Shown: one piece after another, positions 52,104-61,900 of the stretch
Numbering within the stretch: the stretch's first letter is position 1
How the letters are laid out: the number at the start of each line of letters is the position of its first letter
NCBI GenBank assembly: GCA_963778025.1
Contig: CAVZTA010000003.1
Location: 1-64,000, forward strand
Direction of reading: 5' to 3'
From: CAVZTA01 sp963778025
GTDB taxonomy: Bacteria > Chloroflexota > Limnocylindria > Limnocylindrales > CSP1-4
Length of the DNA stretch: 64,000 bases
Translations under genes and position numbers: made by a program
Notes under the pieces: model-generated
Databases searched by the model: none
The model's input: only the letters and a program-made list of their open reading frames with translations
Told to the model about the DNA's origin: nothing

Positions 52104-52109
52104 ATGGTA
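52104..52109 (-). promoter_or_regulatory. -10-like hexamer, probable leaderless start
   Basis: TACCAT on the reverse strand ends seven bases before the GTG at 52096. It faces the TAGACT of the divergent gene 30 bases away. Confidence 0.4.
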
Positions 52110-52137
52110 GCGGTGGGCGGCGGCCACCCTGCCACGC

Positions 52138-52143
52138 TAGACT
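52138..52143 (+). promoter_or_regulatory. -10-like hexamer, probable leaderless start
   Basis: TAGACT ends seven bases before the GTG at 52151; the spacer is CGCCCGC and there is no ribosome site. Confidence 0.4.
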
Positions 52144-52150
52144 CGCCCGC

Positions 52151-52633
52151 GTGACGCACCCGACGCTGGGCCTCCCGCCGCGCGACCTCACGCTCGGCCA
52201 TCCGGACGCGGCCGCTCGCCTCCGCGCGTCGAAGGCGCGCCTTGCCGGTCGGGCGCTGGAGATCGCCGCCGACCGCGATCCGACGCTCGTCAGCCGCCAT
52301 GACGAGGTGGGCCTGCGGAACCTCCTTGGGGATGCCGAGGTGTACCTGGAGCGCCTGGCGCTGTCGGTCGCCGGCGACGACCCGTTCTGGGTGCGCCAGT
52401 TCTGCGAGCACACCTCGATCGTCTACCGGCGCAACCTCGTCCGGATGGACGACGCGATCAACCTGCTCGAGTCGATCCGCGCCGCCGTCCGGGGCGTGCT
52501 CTCGGGCGACGAGCCCGCGGTCGCCGACCGCGCGATCGACGGGGGCATCCACGCCTTCCGTGAGCACCGCAAGCTGGCCGGGGACCCGCGGCCGCGGAAC
52601 AAGATCCTGTGGGCCCTCTACAAGGGCGGCTGA
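52151..52633 (+). CDS. Unknown helical protein, partner of a DUF433 gene
   Basis: 160 residues, predicted all-helical: AAARLRASKARLAGRALEIA, EVGLRNLLGDAEVYLERLAL, FWVRQFCEHTSIVYRRNLVR, DDAINLLESIRAAVRGVLSG and ADRAIDGGIHAFREHRKLAG. The bundle resembles sensor-type globin or RsbR N-terminal helical domains only in a general way. It is followed after 4 bases by a DUF433 gene, so the two are co-translated and may form a complex. GTG at 52151 is set by the TAGACT hexamer. Confidence 0.6.
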   Translation: MTHPTLGLPPRDLTLGHPDAAARLRASKARLAGRALEIAADRDPTLVSRHDEVGLRNLLGDAEVYLERLALSVAGDDPFWVRQFCEHTSIVYRRNLVRMDDAINLLESIRAAVRGVLSGDEPAVADRAIDGGIHAFREHRKLAGDPRPRNKILWALYKGG

Positions 52634-52637
52634 GCAG

Positions 52638-52964
52638 ATGACGATCAAGTGGGTCAAGGTCGACCCGCTGGTGATGAACGGCGAGCCGTTCCTGTACGGG
52701 ACGCGCCTCACCGTGCGCCAGCTGCTGGAGCTGCGTCGCAACGGCTACACGCTGGTCGAGCTGCTGAAGGACCATCCTGAGCTGCGCGTCGTCGGCGTCG
52801 CGGCCGCGTTCACGTACGCCGGTGACCACCGCGCCGACTATCGCGAGTTCTTCGACGCCGACGGGTCCCTCACGGGCCCGGGCTACACGGAGGCGGAGGC
52901 CGAGAGCCTGCCCGACCGCTATCGCATCCCGGGCGTCGTCATCAAGGCTCGATCCGCGGCCTGA
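52638..52964 (+). CDS. DUF433-type protein
   Basis: 108 residues. WVKVDPLVMNGEPFLYGTRL, TVRQLLELRRNGYTLVELLK and DHPELRVVGVAAAFTYAGDH match the DUF433 (VapB-type antitoxin-like) helix-turn-helix, with the typical GTRLTV, LL.DHPEL and VxAAxxYA elements. DUF433 proteins usually pair with PIN-type or DUF5615 toxins; here the partner is the upstream helical protein and no PIN gene follows, so toxin-antitoxin function is unproven. Confidence 0.75.
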   Translation: MTIKWVKVDPLVMNGEPFLYGTRLTVRQLLELRRNGYTLVELLKDHPELRVVGVAAAFTYAGDHRADYREFFDADGSLTGPGYTEAEAESLPDRYRIPGVVIKARSAA

Positions 52965-53117
52965 GCGGTCGCCCGGCACCGGCCGCGGCGCCCCCGGGAG
53001 AGAGCGGACCCGCGATGGGGCGCGCACACGCGCCGGTCGCGTGCCCACCCGCTGGGCGATGCCCGGGGTCCGACCTACGCTCGGCCGGCCCACCACGCAG
53101 CATGGAGCGTCCGTTCG

Positions 53118-53741
53118 ATGACGATCACGGTGGACGACCCGGCGTACGCCGCCGCGCGGCAGTTCCCGTGGTGGCTCGCGCTCATCCAGGGCATCGCCCT
53201 GATCGTGATCGGCGTGATGTTCTTCACCGCCCCGGGCGAGACGACCGCGGCGCTCGTCGTCTTCCTGGGCATCTACCTGCTGGTCAGCGGGATCATGAAC
53301 CTCATCGGCCTGCTCATGGATCGCACGAGGTGGGGGCTCAGGCTCGGATCGGGGATCCTCGGGATCATCGCCGGCCTGGCGATCATCCGGCATCCGCTGT
53401 GGAGCGCGATCCTCGTCCCGGGCACCCTGGTCATCGTCGTCGGCGGGCTGGGGCTGGCATCCGGCATCCTCGAGGCGATCCGGTCGTTCGTCGAGCGGCG
53501 CTGGTCGGGCGTGGTGCTCGGTGGCGCCGTCGCGCTGCTCGGCCTGGCGTTCCTCATGAACCCGCTCGTCGGCGTCGCCGCGCTGCCCTGGGTGTTCGGG
53601 TTCCTCGCCCTCATCGGCGGGGCCGTCTCGATCGCCATCGCCGCCACCGAGCGGAGCGCGAAGAAGGAGGCCGAGAAGATCGGGCTGACCCTCGAGGACC
53701 CGATGCGACCCGGATCGGGCGCCGGGACCGCCGGGGGCTGA
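53118..53741 (+). CDS. HdeD family membrane protein
   Basis: 207 residues with six hydrophobic helices in the DUF308/HdeD pattern: LALIQGIALIVIGVMFFTAP, TTAALVVFLGIYLLVSGIMN, LGSGILGIIAGLAIIRHPLW and GGAVALLGLAFLMNPLVG show the internal two-helix repeats. HdeD-type proteins are linked to acid or general stress. It is followed by a DUF1269 protein, another stress-type membrane protein. TACGCT near 53075 may be a -10 hexamer for a leadered transcript. Confidence 0.85.
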   Translation: MTITVDDPAYAAARQFPWWLALIQGIALIVIGVMFFTAPGETTAALVVFLGIYLLVSGIMNLIGLLMDRTRWGLRLGSGILGIIAGLAIIRHPLWSAILVPGTLVIVVGGLGLASGILEAIRSFVERRWSGVVLGGAVALLGLAFLMNPLVGVAALPWVFGFLALIGGAVSIAIAATERSAKKEAEKIGLTLEDPMRPGSGAGTAGG

Positions 53742-53817
53742 CGTCACGCTGGACCCGCGCGACGGTCGCGGGACACACTGCAACCTGGATCAGCAGCACG
53801 ACCGACTGGAGAGAGCC

Positions 53818-54390
53818 ATGGCGAAGAAGGATGAGCAGATCCACCTGGTCGTGCTCGGCTATGCGAGCCCGGAAGCCGCGCAGGTGGGCGTGAACGAGCT
53901 CGAGGACCTGAAGACCAGCAAGTACATGAAGGCGACCGACTGGGCGGTCATCACGAAGGACGCCACCGGCAAGGTGCGGCTCAACGAGACCAAGTCGGCC
54001 GACGCGGGCGCCACCCGCGGCGGTCTCGTGGGCGCGTTCGCCCTGGGCATGGTCGCCCTCGCGGCGGCACCCGTGACGCTCGGGGCCGTGGTCGTCGGTG
54101 GCGCGGTCGGAGCCGTGGCGACCGCGCTGCACGACGGCGGCTTCAAGAACGACGACATGCGGACGATCGCGGGGATGATGCGCGAGGGTCGGGCCATCCT
54201 GCTGTTCTCGGTCGTCCCCGCGGAGGCGGAGCGCGCCGCCGAAGCGGTCCGCGAGATCCCGGGCTTCACGGCCGCCGACTGGAGCCGAGCGTTCACGGTG
54301 TCGGCCGGGAACGACGGCCTCAAGCAGGCGATCGCCCAGTTCCAGGCGGAGCAGGGTGACAGCACCGCCGCGCCGACAGGCTCGGTCTAG
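53818..54390 (+). CDS. DUF1269-like membrane stress protein
   Basis: 190 residues. IHLVVLGYASPEAAQVGVNE and WAVITKDATGKVRLNETKSA are the DUF1269 N-terminal ferredoxin-like part; GALVGAF-type Gly/Ala-rich helices (GGLVGAFALGMVALAAAPVT) follow, then GRAILLFSVVPAEAERAAEA. Family members often associate with HdeD-like genes, as here. The ATG follows CTGGAGAGAGCC. Its end overlaps the leftward SPFH gene by 4 bases. Confidence 0.8.
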   Translation: MAKKDEQIHLVVLGYASPEAAQVGVNELEDLKTSKYMKATDWAVITKDATGKVRLNETKSADAGATRGGLVGAFALGMVALAAAPVTLGAVVVGGAVGAVATALHDGGFKNDDMRTIAGMMREGRAILLFSVVPAEAERAAEAVREIPGFTAADWSRAFTVSAGNDGLKQAIAQFQAEQGDSTAAPTGSV

Positions 54391-55588
54391 GACCTCTTCA
54401 GCCTCGCCGTCGTCGCGCGCTCGGCGGGCGGCGTCTCGGCCGGCGCGGGCGCGCCGTTCCGCCCGGGAGCGTCCTCGCGTTCGTCGGACAGCGTGTGCAT
54501 CAGCAGCGCACCCGCGACGTCGCTCCCGGGGCCCACCTGGACCATCGCGCGGGTGTTCGTGGCGAGCCCGCGCGCCACGTCGAGCCGCTGGGTGTCGACG
54601 TCCCAGCGCATCGCGTTGGGGTACTCGCGCAGGCGCGCCTCGAGCCGCTCCAGCCTGGTGACCTCGTTCGCGGCGTCCAGCTCGATCGCCTCGCGTCGTG
54701 CCGCGATCTCATGGCGCCGGAGCTCGTCGCGATCGGCCTGCCGCAGCACCTCGAGGGCGTGGCGCTCGGCCTGCTCGGCGCGCTGGACGACGGCGAGGCG
54801 CCGCATCTCGCGGGAGGCCACGAACTCGAGCGGCGGCATCACGTGGGTGATCACGACGCGCACGACCTCGACGCCATACGCCGCGAGCGACCCGCCGATG
54901 CCCGACGCGGAGCCGCTCGTTATCCGCCTCGACGAGGTCAAGGACTTCATCCGTCGGTCTTGTCACGGATCAGCAGCCGGACGTGTTCCTGGCAGGTCGC
55001 CTGGCACACCTGGTCGAAGTCCGGAGCAGAGATGGAGAACACGAATCGCTCAGGGGCGACGATCCGGAACGTCAAGAGGATGTCCACGTTCGTGCGCACG
55101 TCATCACGCGTGGGGATCTCGACCGACGGCGCGTCGAAGGGCGTCTCACGGGTGGTGACGAGGTGGCTGACCACGATCCACGGCGGCGTGATGTGGTTGC
55201 CCGGGCCGATCGTCCGGTAGTAGCGACCGCTGCGCAGCATCACCGCCTGGGCGCCTTCCGGGACCCGCAGCATGAACGCGCCCAGGAGCCCGATCACGAT
55301 CAGCAGACCGGCCAGGCCCAGCAGTCCGCCCCGAGCCGGGAGCGTGAGGTCGACGATCACGCTCACCACGAGGAGGATCACGCCCGCGACGACCGGTGCG
55401 GTCCTGATGCGCAGCGCATGCGCTGGCAGCAGCACGATCGGGAGCCGTCCCGACGCGTCGGGCGTGGCCAGCACCTCGGCCGCATCCTCGAGGGGAACGC
55501 GGAGCTGCGTCAGCTGGGCGGAGGTCGCTGCCGGCGGCGCCACGGACGACGCGTCCAGGGTCGGGTCGGGCGAGGCGTCGTCGGTCAT
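54387..55588 (-). CDS. SPFH (stomatin/prohibitin-like) membrane protein (two frameshifts)
   Basis: About 400 residues in pieces. The first frame has two hydrophobic helices (VAGVILLVVSVIVDLTLPAR, LLGLAGLLIVIGLLGAFMLR), then the SPFH start VPEGAQAVMLRSGRYYRTIG and TRDDVRTNVDILLTFRIVAP, to CQEHVRLLIRDKT. A second frame adds DEVLDLVEADNERLRVG; a third continues IGGSLAAYGVEVVRVVITHV, a long helix with charged repeats, and ends at 54387. Breaks are near 54955 and 54900. SPFH proteins scaffold membrane microdomains. It starts 18 bases after an AI-2E permease. Confidence 0.75.
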
Positions 55589-55606
55589 CGGATCGTCTCC
55601 CGCACG

Positions 55607-56966
55607 TCAGGTGGTGGTCGTCGCCGCCGGGGCGCCGGACGTCGCGGCGCCAGGCAGCGGCCGGGGCGCCGTCGGTCGGCGAGAGGCGGCCGTGATGCGG
55701 CGCGGCGCCAGCGCAGGGACCGCGACCGCGAGAGCCACCCGGCGGACGGATCGTTCCTCGGGCGAGCCGGGCAGCACGCCGGCCGGCCTGGGCGGCTCGG
55801 ACAGGCGGCCATGGACGTACTTCACGATGTCGTGGGCGATCGCCACGATGGGCGCGGAGAGGAGGAGCCACAGGATCCCGAACTGACCGACCATCACGAT
55901 GCCCGGCACGAGGATCGCCGGGTGGACCGCGAGCCGCCGGCCCTGGAGCCGCGAGCCGACGAGGGACGCCCCGATGAACCGGGCCGCAAGGTAGATCAGG
56001 GCGTACGCGACCGCACGCTCGGGCGACACCGCCACGATGAGCAGCGCCGGCAGCGAGACCGAACACCGCGCCGACGATCGGGATGAGCTGCGCCGCGCCG
56101 GCGAAGACGGCCACCGGGAGCGCCTGCGGGAAGGTGGGGCCGCCCACCTGCGACACGATCGCCGTCCCGAGGTACGTCATGACCCCGACGAGGGCGGCGA
56201 CCACGACGTACCCGCGGAGATAGGTGCCGGTCGCGCGATCGACGATGGCCGCGATCGCCCAGGCATCCTTGCGGAGCGACGGTGCGATGCGGGTATCGAT
56301 CGCGTTCCGGGCCCGGTGTTTCTCGCTCATCATCGTGAGCATCCAGGTCGGCAGGACGATGAGCCCGACGAGCGCGCCGACGGCGTTGAGCAGTGCCCCC
56401 ACGGCGGCACGGATGATGTCGTCGAGGCCGCCGGATGCGCTGGCAAGGATCTCGCGGATCCCGGTCACCAGGCCCACGACCAGCGGGAGGACGATCGCGG
56501 CCGAGCCTTCCGGGAGCTGTCCGACACGCTCCTGGAGGCGCGCGATCGCCTGGTCGACCTGCGGCCCGGTCGGCAGGTCGGAGGCGAGGCGGACGAACCC
56601 GCCGGCGAGCGGCGGCAGGACCACGACGAGGATGGCGATGAGTGCCGCGAGGGTGCCCAGCACCGCGACCGCGGCGGCCAGGACGCGCGGCATGAACCCG
56701 TCCAGCGCATCGACCACGGGCAGCAGCTGGTACGCGATCAGCCCGCCCACGACGAATGGCAGGAGCGCGGGCCAGGTCGCCTGCGCCAGGAGCCCGACCG
56801 CCGCGAGCGAGCCGATCACGACCGCGCCGCGCCCCACCGCCCGGGGCGTCACGGTCGCCAGCCGACCCCGGACCATCGCCCATTCGCGCGCGGCATGCGC
56901 CTGCGCGGCGGCCAGGGACGTCGGGGCCGATGGGCTTCGCGGGGCGGGGAGCGACTGCCGGGACAT
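55607..56966 (-). CDS. AI-2E family transporter-like permease (one frameshift)
   Basis: About 450 residues in PF01594 pattern: LLPFVVGGLIAYQLLPVVDA, an amphipathic segment, IIRAAVGALLNAVGALVGLI, LPTWMLTMMSEKHRARNAID, the TYLRGYVVVAALVGVMTYLG helix and LIPIVGAVFG. Near 56060 the frame changes; VSLPALLIVAVSPERAVAYA and FGILWLLLSAPIVAIAHDIV complete the last helices. Members export AI-2, act as Na+/H+ antiporters or are unassigned. The ATG at 56966 begins MSRQSLPAPR. It forms an operon with the SPFH gene. Confidence 0.8.
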
Positions 56967-57200
56967 GGTCTCGCGCTGCGCCACTGGACGACTCCTGCGG
57001 GTGGTGAAGCGGACCAGCCGGAGGCCGACGGGGGACCGAGCCGGGAGCCCACGATGGACCGCGCGACCGTCCGCCGCGATGGCGCCGGCCCGCGTGCGAC
57101 GGGGTGCGCGGACACCGGGTCCCACGCGACCTCGGGACGCCGACGGGAGCCGGCGTGGGCTGATGATAGGCTCTCTGGACGACACCACCGTGATGAGCCG

Positions 57201-57548
57201 ATGACCGATACCGCCGATCCCACCACCGCTGCCACGCCCGCCGCCACCGAGGCGGCCGCGTTCGACCCTGCGCGCCGCGCCACCGAGCTCGCGATCCTCG
57301 ACGCGCTGCGCGCCGTCGTCGACCCCGAGATCGGGATGAACGTGGTCGAGCTCGCGCTGATCAAGCAGGTCATCCTCGGGACGGACGAGTCCGAGATCAA
57401 GATGATCCTCACGACGCCGTTCTGCCCGTACGCCGGCGCGATGATCCAGCAGGTCCGGGAACAGGCCGAGAGCGTCACGGAGCATCCCGTCAAGGTCACG
57501 CTGCTGGCCGAGCGCTGGGATCCGCGCGACGCCGGCCTGATGTGGTGA
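57201..57548 (+). CDS. MIP18/DUF59 protein (SufT-like)
   Basis: 115 residues. After a Thr/Ala-rich start, LAILDALRAVVDPEIGMNVV and ELALIKQVILGTDESEIKMI with LTTPFCPYAGAMIQQVREQA are the DUF59 fold, including the conserved Asp-Pro-Glu and the reactive Cys in TPFCP. Homologues aid iron-sulfur cluster assembly (SufT) or form part of the phenylacetate oxygenase system (PaaD); no other paa or suf genes are here. Its TGA overlaps the next GTG, so it is coupled to the cobalamin adenosyltransferase. Confidence 0.88.
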   Translation: MTDTADPTTAATPAATEAAAFDPARRATELAILDALRAVVDPEIGMNVVELALIKQVILGTDESEIKMILTTPFCPYAGAMIQQVREQAESVTEHPVKVTLLAERWDPRDAGLMW

Positions 57549-58234
57549 CCGCAGGCCGCCCTCCGTCCGACCCACCGGTGAGCGAGCGACTGCCGTACGA
57601 GTCCGCCGTGGCGACGGGCCGCGGGGACGACGGCACGACCGGCCTGCTGTTCGGCGGCGAGCGCATCCGCAAGGACGATCCGCGCGCCGAGGCGTACGGC
57701 ACCATCGACGAGGCGGTCGCCGCGCTGGGCCTCGCCCGCGCCGAGCTGGGCATCAAGGACCAGTACGGCGTCCTCTCGCCCACGCTGGGTGGCCTCGCCG
57801 AGCTCGTCCTCCGCCTCCAGCGCGAGCTGTTCGTGGTGGGCGCGGAGCTCGCGACCAATCCCGACGCCCGCGACAAGGCCCGGGACGGCACGACGCGAGT
57901 GAGCGCAGCGATGGTCGAGGGCCTCGACGCACTGCTCCGCGAGACCGAGGCGCATGTCGAGCTGCCGCATGAGTTCGTCGTCCCGGGCGAGACCCGCACC
58001 AGCGCGGCCCTGGAGCTCGCCCGGACCCTCGTGCGCCGCGCGGAACGCCGCACGGTCACCCTGCGGAGCGAGGGCCTGGTGCCGTCTGGACACGTGCTCC
58101 CATACTTGAATCGGCTCGCCGACCTGCTCTGGATCCTCGCCCGCGCCGCGGAGCAGGCCGAGGCACGCACGGCGACCACCGCACGACCGACCGGACGGGA
58201 CGCGTCCGGCCAAGTGGAGATCGATCACCGATGA
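57545..58234 (+). CDS. Cob(I)alamin adenosyltransferase (PduO type)
   Basis: About 229 residues of the PduO/MMAB trimeric family, which makes adenosylcobalamin from ATP and cob(I)alamin. The N-terminal ATP loop is TGRGDDGTTGLLFGGERIRK, then EAYGTIDEAVAALGLARAEL, VELPHEFVVPGETRTSAALE and ARTLVRRAERRTV (the Arg-rich active-site helix), then LPYLNRLADLLWILARAAEQ. GTG at 57545 overlaps the SufT stop; GTG at 57582 is a possible later start. No B12-dependent mutase gene is in the window. Confidence 0.92.
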   Translation: MTAGRPPSDPPVSERLPYESAVATGRGDDGTTGLLFGGERIRKDDPRAEAYGTIDEAVAALGLARAELGIKDQYGVLSPTLGGLAELVLRLQRELFVVGAELATNPDARDKARDGTTRVSAAMVEGLDALLRETEAHVELPHEFVVPGETRTSAALELARTLVRRAERRTVTLRSEGLVPSGHVLPYLNRLADLLWILARAAEQAEARTATTARPTGRDASGQVEIDHR

Positions 58235-58929
58235 CGGGATCCTCGTATTCCCCTTCCGAGCTCGGCGTCCGACCGGCCGTCCAGCTCAGCAACCAGCTCC
58301 TGGCCGGGGCGTTCCTCTGGATGGGCGCCGGCCTGCTGCTGACCGCGGTCACCTCGGCGCTCGTGCTCGTGAACCCGACCCTCTACCGGTTCGCGTCTGA
58401 GTGGTACCTCGCGATCGCCTTCGGCACCTTCGCCCTCGCGCTGGTCATCCAGGGCACGCTCTCGCGCGTCAGCGCGACCGCCGCGCTGGGCATGTTCTTC
58501 GGCTACGCGGCGGCGATGGGCCTGACGGTCGGCATCATCGTCTCGCTCTACACCACCGAGTCCGTGGCGGCGGCGTTCCTGTCGGCGGCCGGGATGTTCG
58601 GGGCTGCCGCGGTGTACGGCTACACGACCAAGCGGTCGCTGATCGGCATCGGGCCGATGCTCGGCATGGGCGTGATCGGCCTGATCATCGCGTCGTTCGT
58701 GAACCTGCTCCTGGGCAGCAGTCCGCTCGGCTGGATCATCGCCCTCATCGGCGTGGTCCTGTTCACGGTCCTGACCGCGTATACCGTGCAGCGGATCATC
58801 GCGGGCGACTACGCGGCGATGACCGGCTCGGTCGAGAAGGCCTCGATCCTCGCGGCGCTCCACCTGTACATCAACTTCATCAACATCTTCCTGTTCCTGC
58901 TCCGGATCTTCGGCGTCGCCCGCGACTGA
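58231..58929 (+). CDS. Bax inhibitor-1/YccA family membrane protein
   Basis: 232 residues with seven hydrophobic helices of the BI-1/YccA family: FLWMGAGLLLTAVTSALVLV, VSATAALGMFFGYAAAMGLT, SVAAAFLSAAGMFGAAAVYG with Tyr-Gly-Tyr-Thr after it, and ILAALHLYINFINIFLFLLR, the C-terminal signature containing the conserved Asn. It lies in the inner membrane; bacterial homologues (BsYetJ, YccA) leak calcium or modulate FtsH. The ATG overlaps the adenosyltransferase TGA as ATGA. Confidence 0.92.
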   Translation: MTGSSYSPSELGVRPAVQLSNQLLAGAFLWMGAGLLLTAVTSALVLVNPTLYRFASEWYLAIAFGTFALALVIQGTLSRVSATAALGMFFGYAAAMGLTVGIIVSLYTTESVAAAFLSAAGMFGAAAVYGYTTKRSLIGIGPMLGMGVIGLIIASFVNLLLGSSPLGWIIALIGVVLFTVLTAYTVQRIIAGDYAAMTGSVEKASILAALHLYINFINIFLFLLRIFGVARD

Positions 58930-58951
58930 GCGGGCCTCCGGGCGCCTCGGC

Positions 58952-61900
58952 TCAGATCCGGATCGGGCTGCCCAGCGTCTTCGCGGCTTCCCCCGGCACG
59001 AGCGGCCGCGCGAACAGGAAGCCCTGGCCGCGGTCGCAGCCCAGCGATCGAAGCAGGCGCAGCTGCTCGGGTGTCTCGATGCCCTCGGCGACCACCTCGA
59101 TGCCCAGCGCGTGCGCGAGCGCGATGACCGCCTGGACGATGGGCAGGTCGGACGATCGGTCGTCGGGGCCGCCGGTGCCCAGGCCCATCACGAACGAGCG
59201 GTCGATCTTGATCGCGTCGAGCGGCAGCCGGCGCAGGTACGACAGCGACGAGTAGCCGGTCCCGAAGTCGTCGAGGACGAGGCGCACGCCGAGGTCGCGC
59301 AGCGCGTGCAGCCGGGCGATGCCCGCCTCGGTCTCGTCCATGACCACCGACTCGGTGATCTCGAGCTCCAGGGCCTGCGGCGGCAGCCCGGTCGTCGCGA
59401 GCAGGGCGGCGACCTCGTCGACGAGCCCGGCCTGGCTGAACTGGCGGGCCGAGAGGTTCACGCTCATCACGGTCGGCGGTCCGTCGACCTGCGCCCGCTG
59501 CCACGCTCGGGCCTGCGCGCAGGCCGTCTGGAGCACCCACCGGCCGATCGGCACGATGAGCCCGGTCTCCTCCGCCAGCGGCACGAACGCCAGCGGCGGG
59601 ACCAGCCCGCGTGACGGGTGCTGCCAGCGCACGAGCGCCTCGGTGCCCACGACGCGGTCGGTCCGGAGGTCGATGAGCGGCTGGTAGTGGAGCCGCAGCT
59701 CGTCGCGGTCGATCGCCCGCCGGAGGTCCAGCTCGAGGTCGACGCGCTCGAGCGTCTGGGCGCGCATCGTGGGGTCGAACAGCACGGTGTGGCGGGTCGC
59801 ATCGAGCTTGGCCTGGTGGAGCGCGATCTCGGCCTCGCGGAGGAGGTCGTGGACGGTCGTCGCCGCTCCGCCCAGCGCAAGGCCCACCGACGCGCTCACC
59901 TTGGTCTCCGCGTCCCCGAGCTGGAACGGCTCGCTGAACGCGGCCTCGATCGCGGATGTCACCGTCAGCCCACCGAGCGGGCCATCGACGGGATACAGGA
60001 GGATGCCGAACACGTCGCCGCCGAACCGCGCGACCACGTCGCCCTCGCGCACCGCCCCGACGAGCCGCCGGCCGACCAGGTCCAGGAGCCGGTCGCCGGC
60101 GACATGGCCGAGCGTCTCGTTGACCACCTGGAACCGGTCGATGTCGAGCAGCGCGAACCCGACGCACGCCGCGTGCCCGACGGCCGGCCCGTCAGCGCCG
60201 CCGTCGACCGGGCCGGCCAGGCGCGCCTCGTCCAGCGCGAGCGACACCCGGCCCATGAGCAGATCCCGGTTCGGCAGCCCCGTGAGCAGGTCGTGGAGCG
60301 CCGCATGGGCGCGCTCGCGCACCTCGGTCTGGGCGCGCGCGAAGAGGCGGGCGTTCTCGAGCGCGATGGACGCCAGCCGGGCGAACCGCACGAGCGTCGC
60401 CACCTCGCGCTCGCCGAACCGCCGGCCGGTCTCGCCCGCCGCGAGGCCGATCACGCCGACCACCCGCCCGTCGCTGACCAGCGGGATGCCGGCCACGCTG
60501 CCGAGCCCGTCGCTCAGGTCGTGCGCGCGCGCGGTCCAGGCGTCGTAGTCGTCGACCACGAACGGCTCGCCCGTGCGCACCACCTGCCAGCCGACGCCCT
60601 CGCCCCGCGGCAACCGGTAGCCCCGGTAGGTCGAGAACATGCCCGTTCCCACGTGGACCAGGAGCTCGGCGTCGTGGATGCCGTCGCCGCCCTCGAGCAG
60701 GTAGAGATACCCGTGCGGCGTGCCGATGAGCGCGCTGGCCCGCTCCACGATGGCCGTGAGGAGGTCCGTGGGGTCGAGCCGTTCGAGGAGGGCGAGGGCC
60801 GTCTCGTCGAGGGCGGCGAGATACGGGTCGCGGACCGGGTCGCCGTCCCGGTCGGCGCGCCCCGACGGCTTCGCGAGATACAGCGCCGCGTCCGCCGAGG
60901 CGACCAGCTCGTCCTTGGCCCGGCCGTCCTCGGGATGGATCGCCACGCCCACGGTCACGGTCACGGGTGTCACATCGTCAAGCGTGAGCGCGGCCACCTG
61001 CTCGCGGATCCGCGCGGCGACCTCGGTGGCACCGGTGCGTCCGGCGCCCGGCAGCAGGACCGCGAACTCGTCGCCGCCGTAGCGATACAGCCGGTCGTCG
61101 TCGCGGATCGCCGCCCGCATGGCGTCGGCGATGCGGTGCAGGAGCGCGTCGCCCGCCGGATGACCGTGGCGGTCGTTGTAGGCCTTGAACGCGTCGAGGT
61201 CCATCATCAGCAGGCCGAACGGTCGCCCATCACGTTGCGCCCGCAGCAGCGCGTCGCCCAGCTCCCGCTGGAACGCGCCGTGGTTGCGCAGCCCGGTCAG
61301 CGAGTCGTGCTCTGCCTGGAGCATGACCGCGCCGTGCGTCTCGGCGTTGCCCAGGGCGATCGACGCCTGCGCCGCGAACAGCTGCACGAGCTCGAACTCG
61401 TCGTGGGTGAAGTGGGCCTCGTCGCCGCCCATCCGGCCCACGTTGAGCGTGCCGATGACGTCGCCGCCGACGAGGAGCGGGCAGATGACCATCGACTCGG
61501 GCTCGAAGGGCGTGCCCGGGACCTGGACCGAGCGTTCGTCGAGATGGGCGTCGTTGACGAGCAGCGCCTCGCGATGCGCGATCGCCCACCCGGTGACGCC
61601 CTGCTCGATCGCCCCTTCGTCCTGGAGGATGAGCTCCGCGAAGCGGTCGCGGGCGACGACGGCGCGCCGGAGGCCGGTCGACCAGTCGGCGCGGTAGACG
61701 GTCAGGTTGTCGTACGCCACCACGGTCAGCAGCGAGTCGGCGATCTTCTCGAGGACGTCGGTGGGATCGAGGGTCGAGAGCAGGTGCTCGTTGATCTCGA
61801 GGAGGCGGCGCTGGCTCTCGAGTCGGTGACGCAGCTCGGCCTGCTGGGTCTCGAGGCGCGCGAACGCGCCCGCGTTCGACATCGCCTGGGCCGCGTAGCC

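Noticed and set aside
153..56966. Programmed ribosomal frameshifting in the many split genes
   Set aside because: No shared slippery heptamer, stem or stop-codon context; the breaks fall in unrelated families and some genes need several. Indels are simpler.
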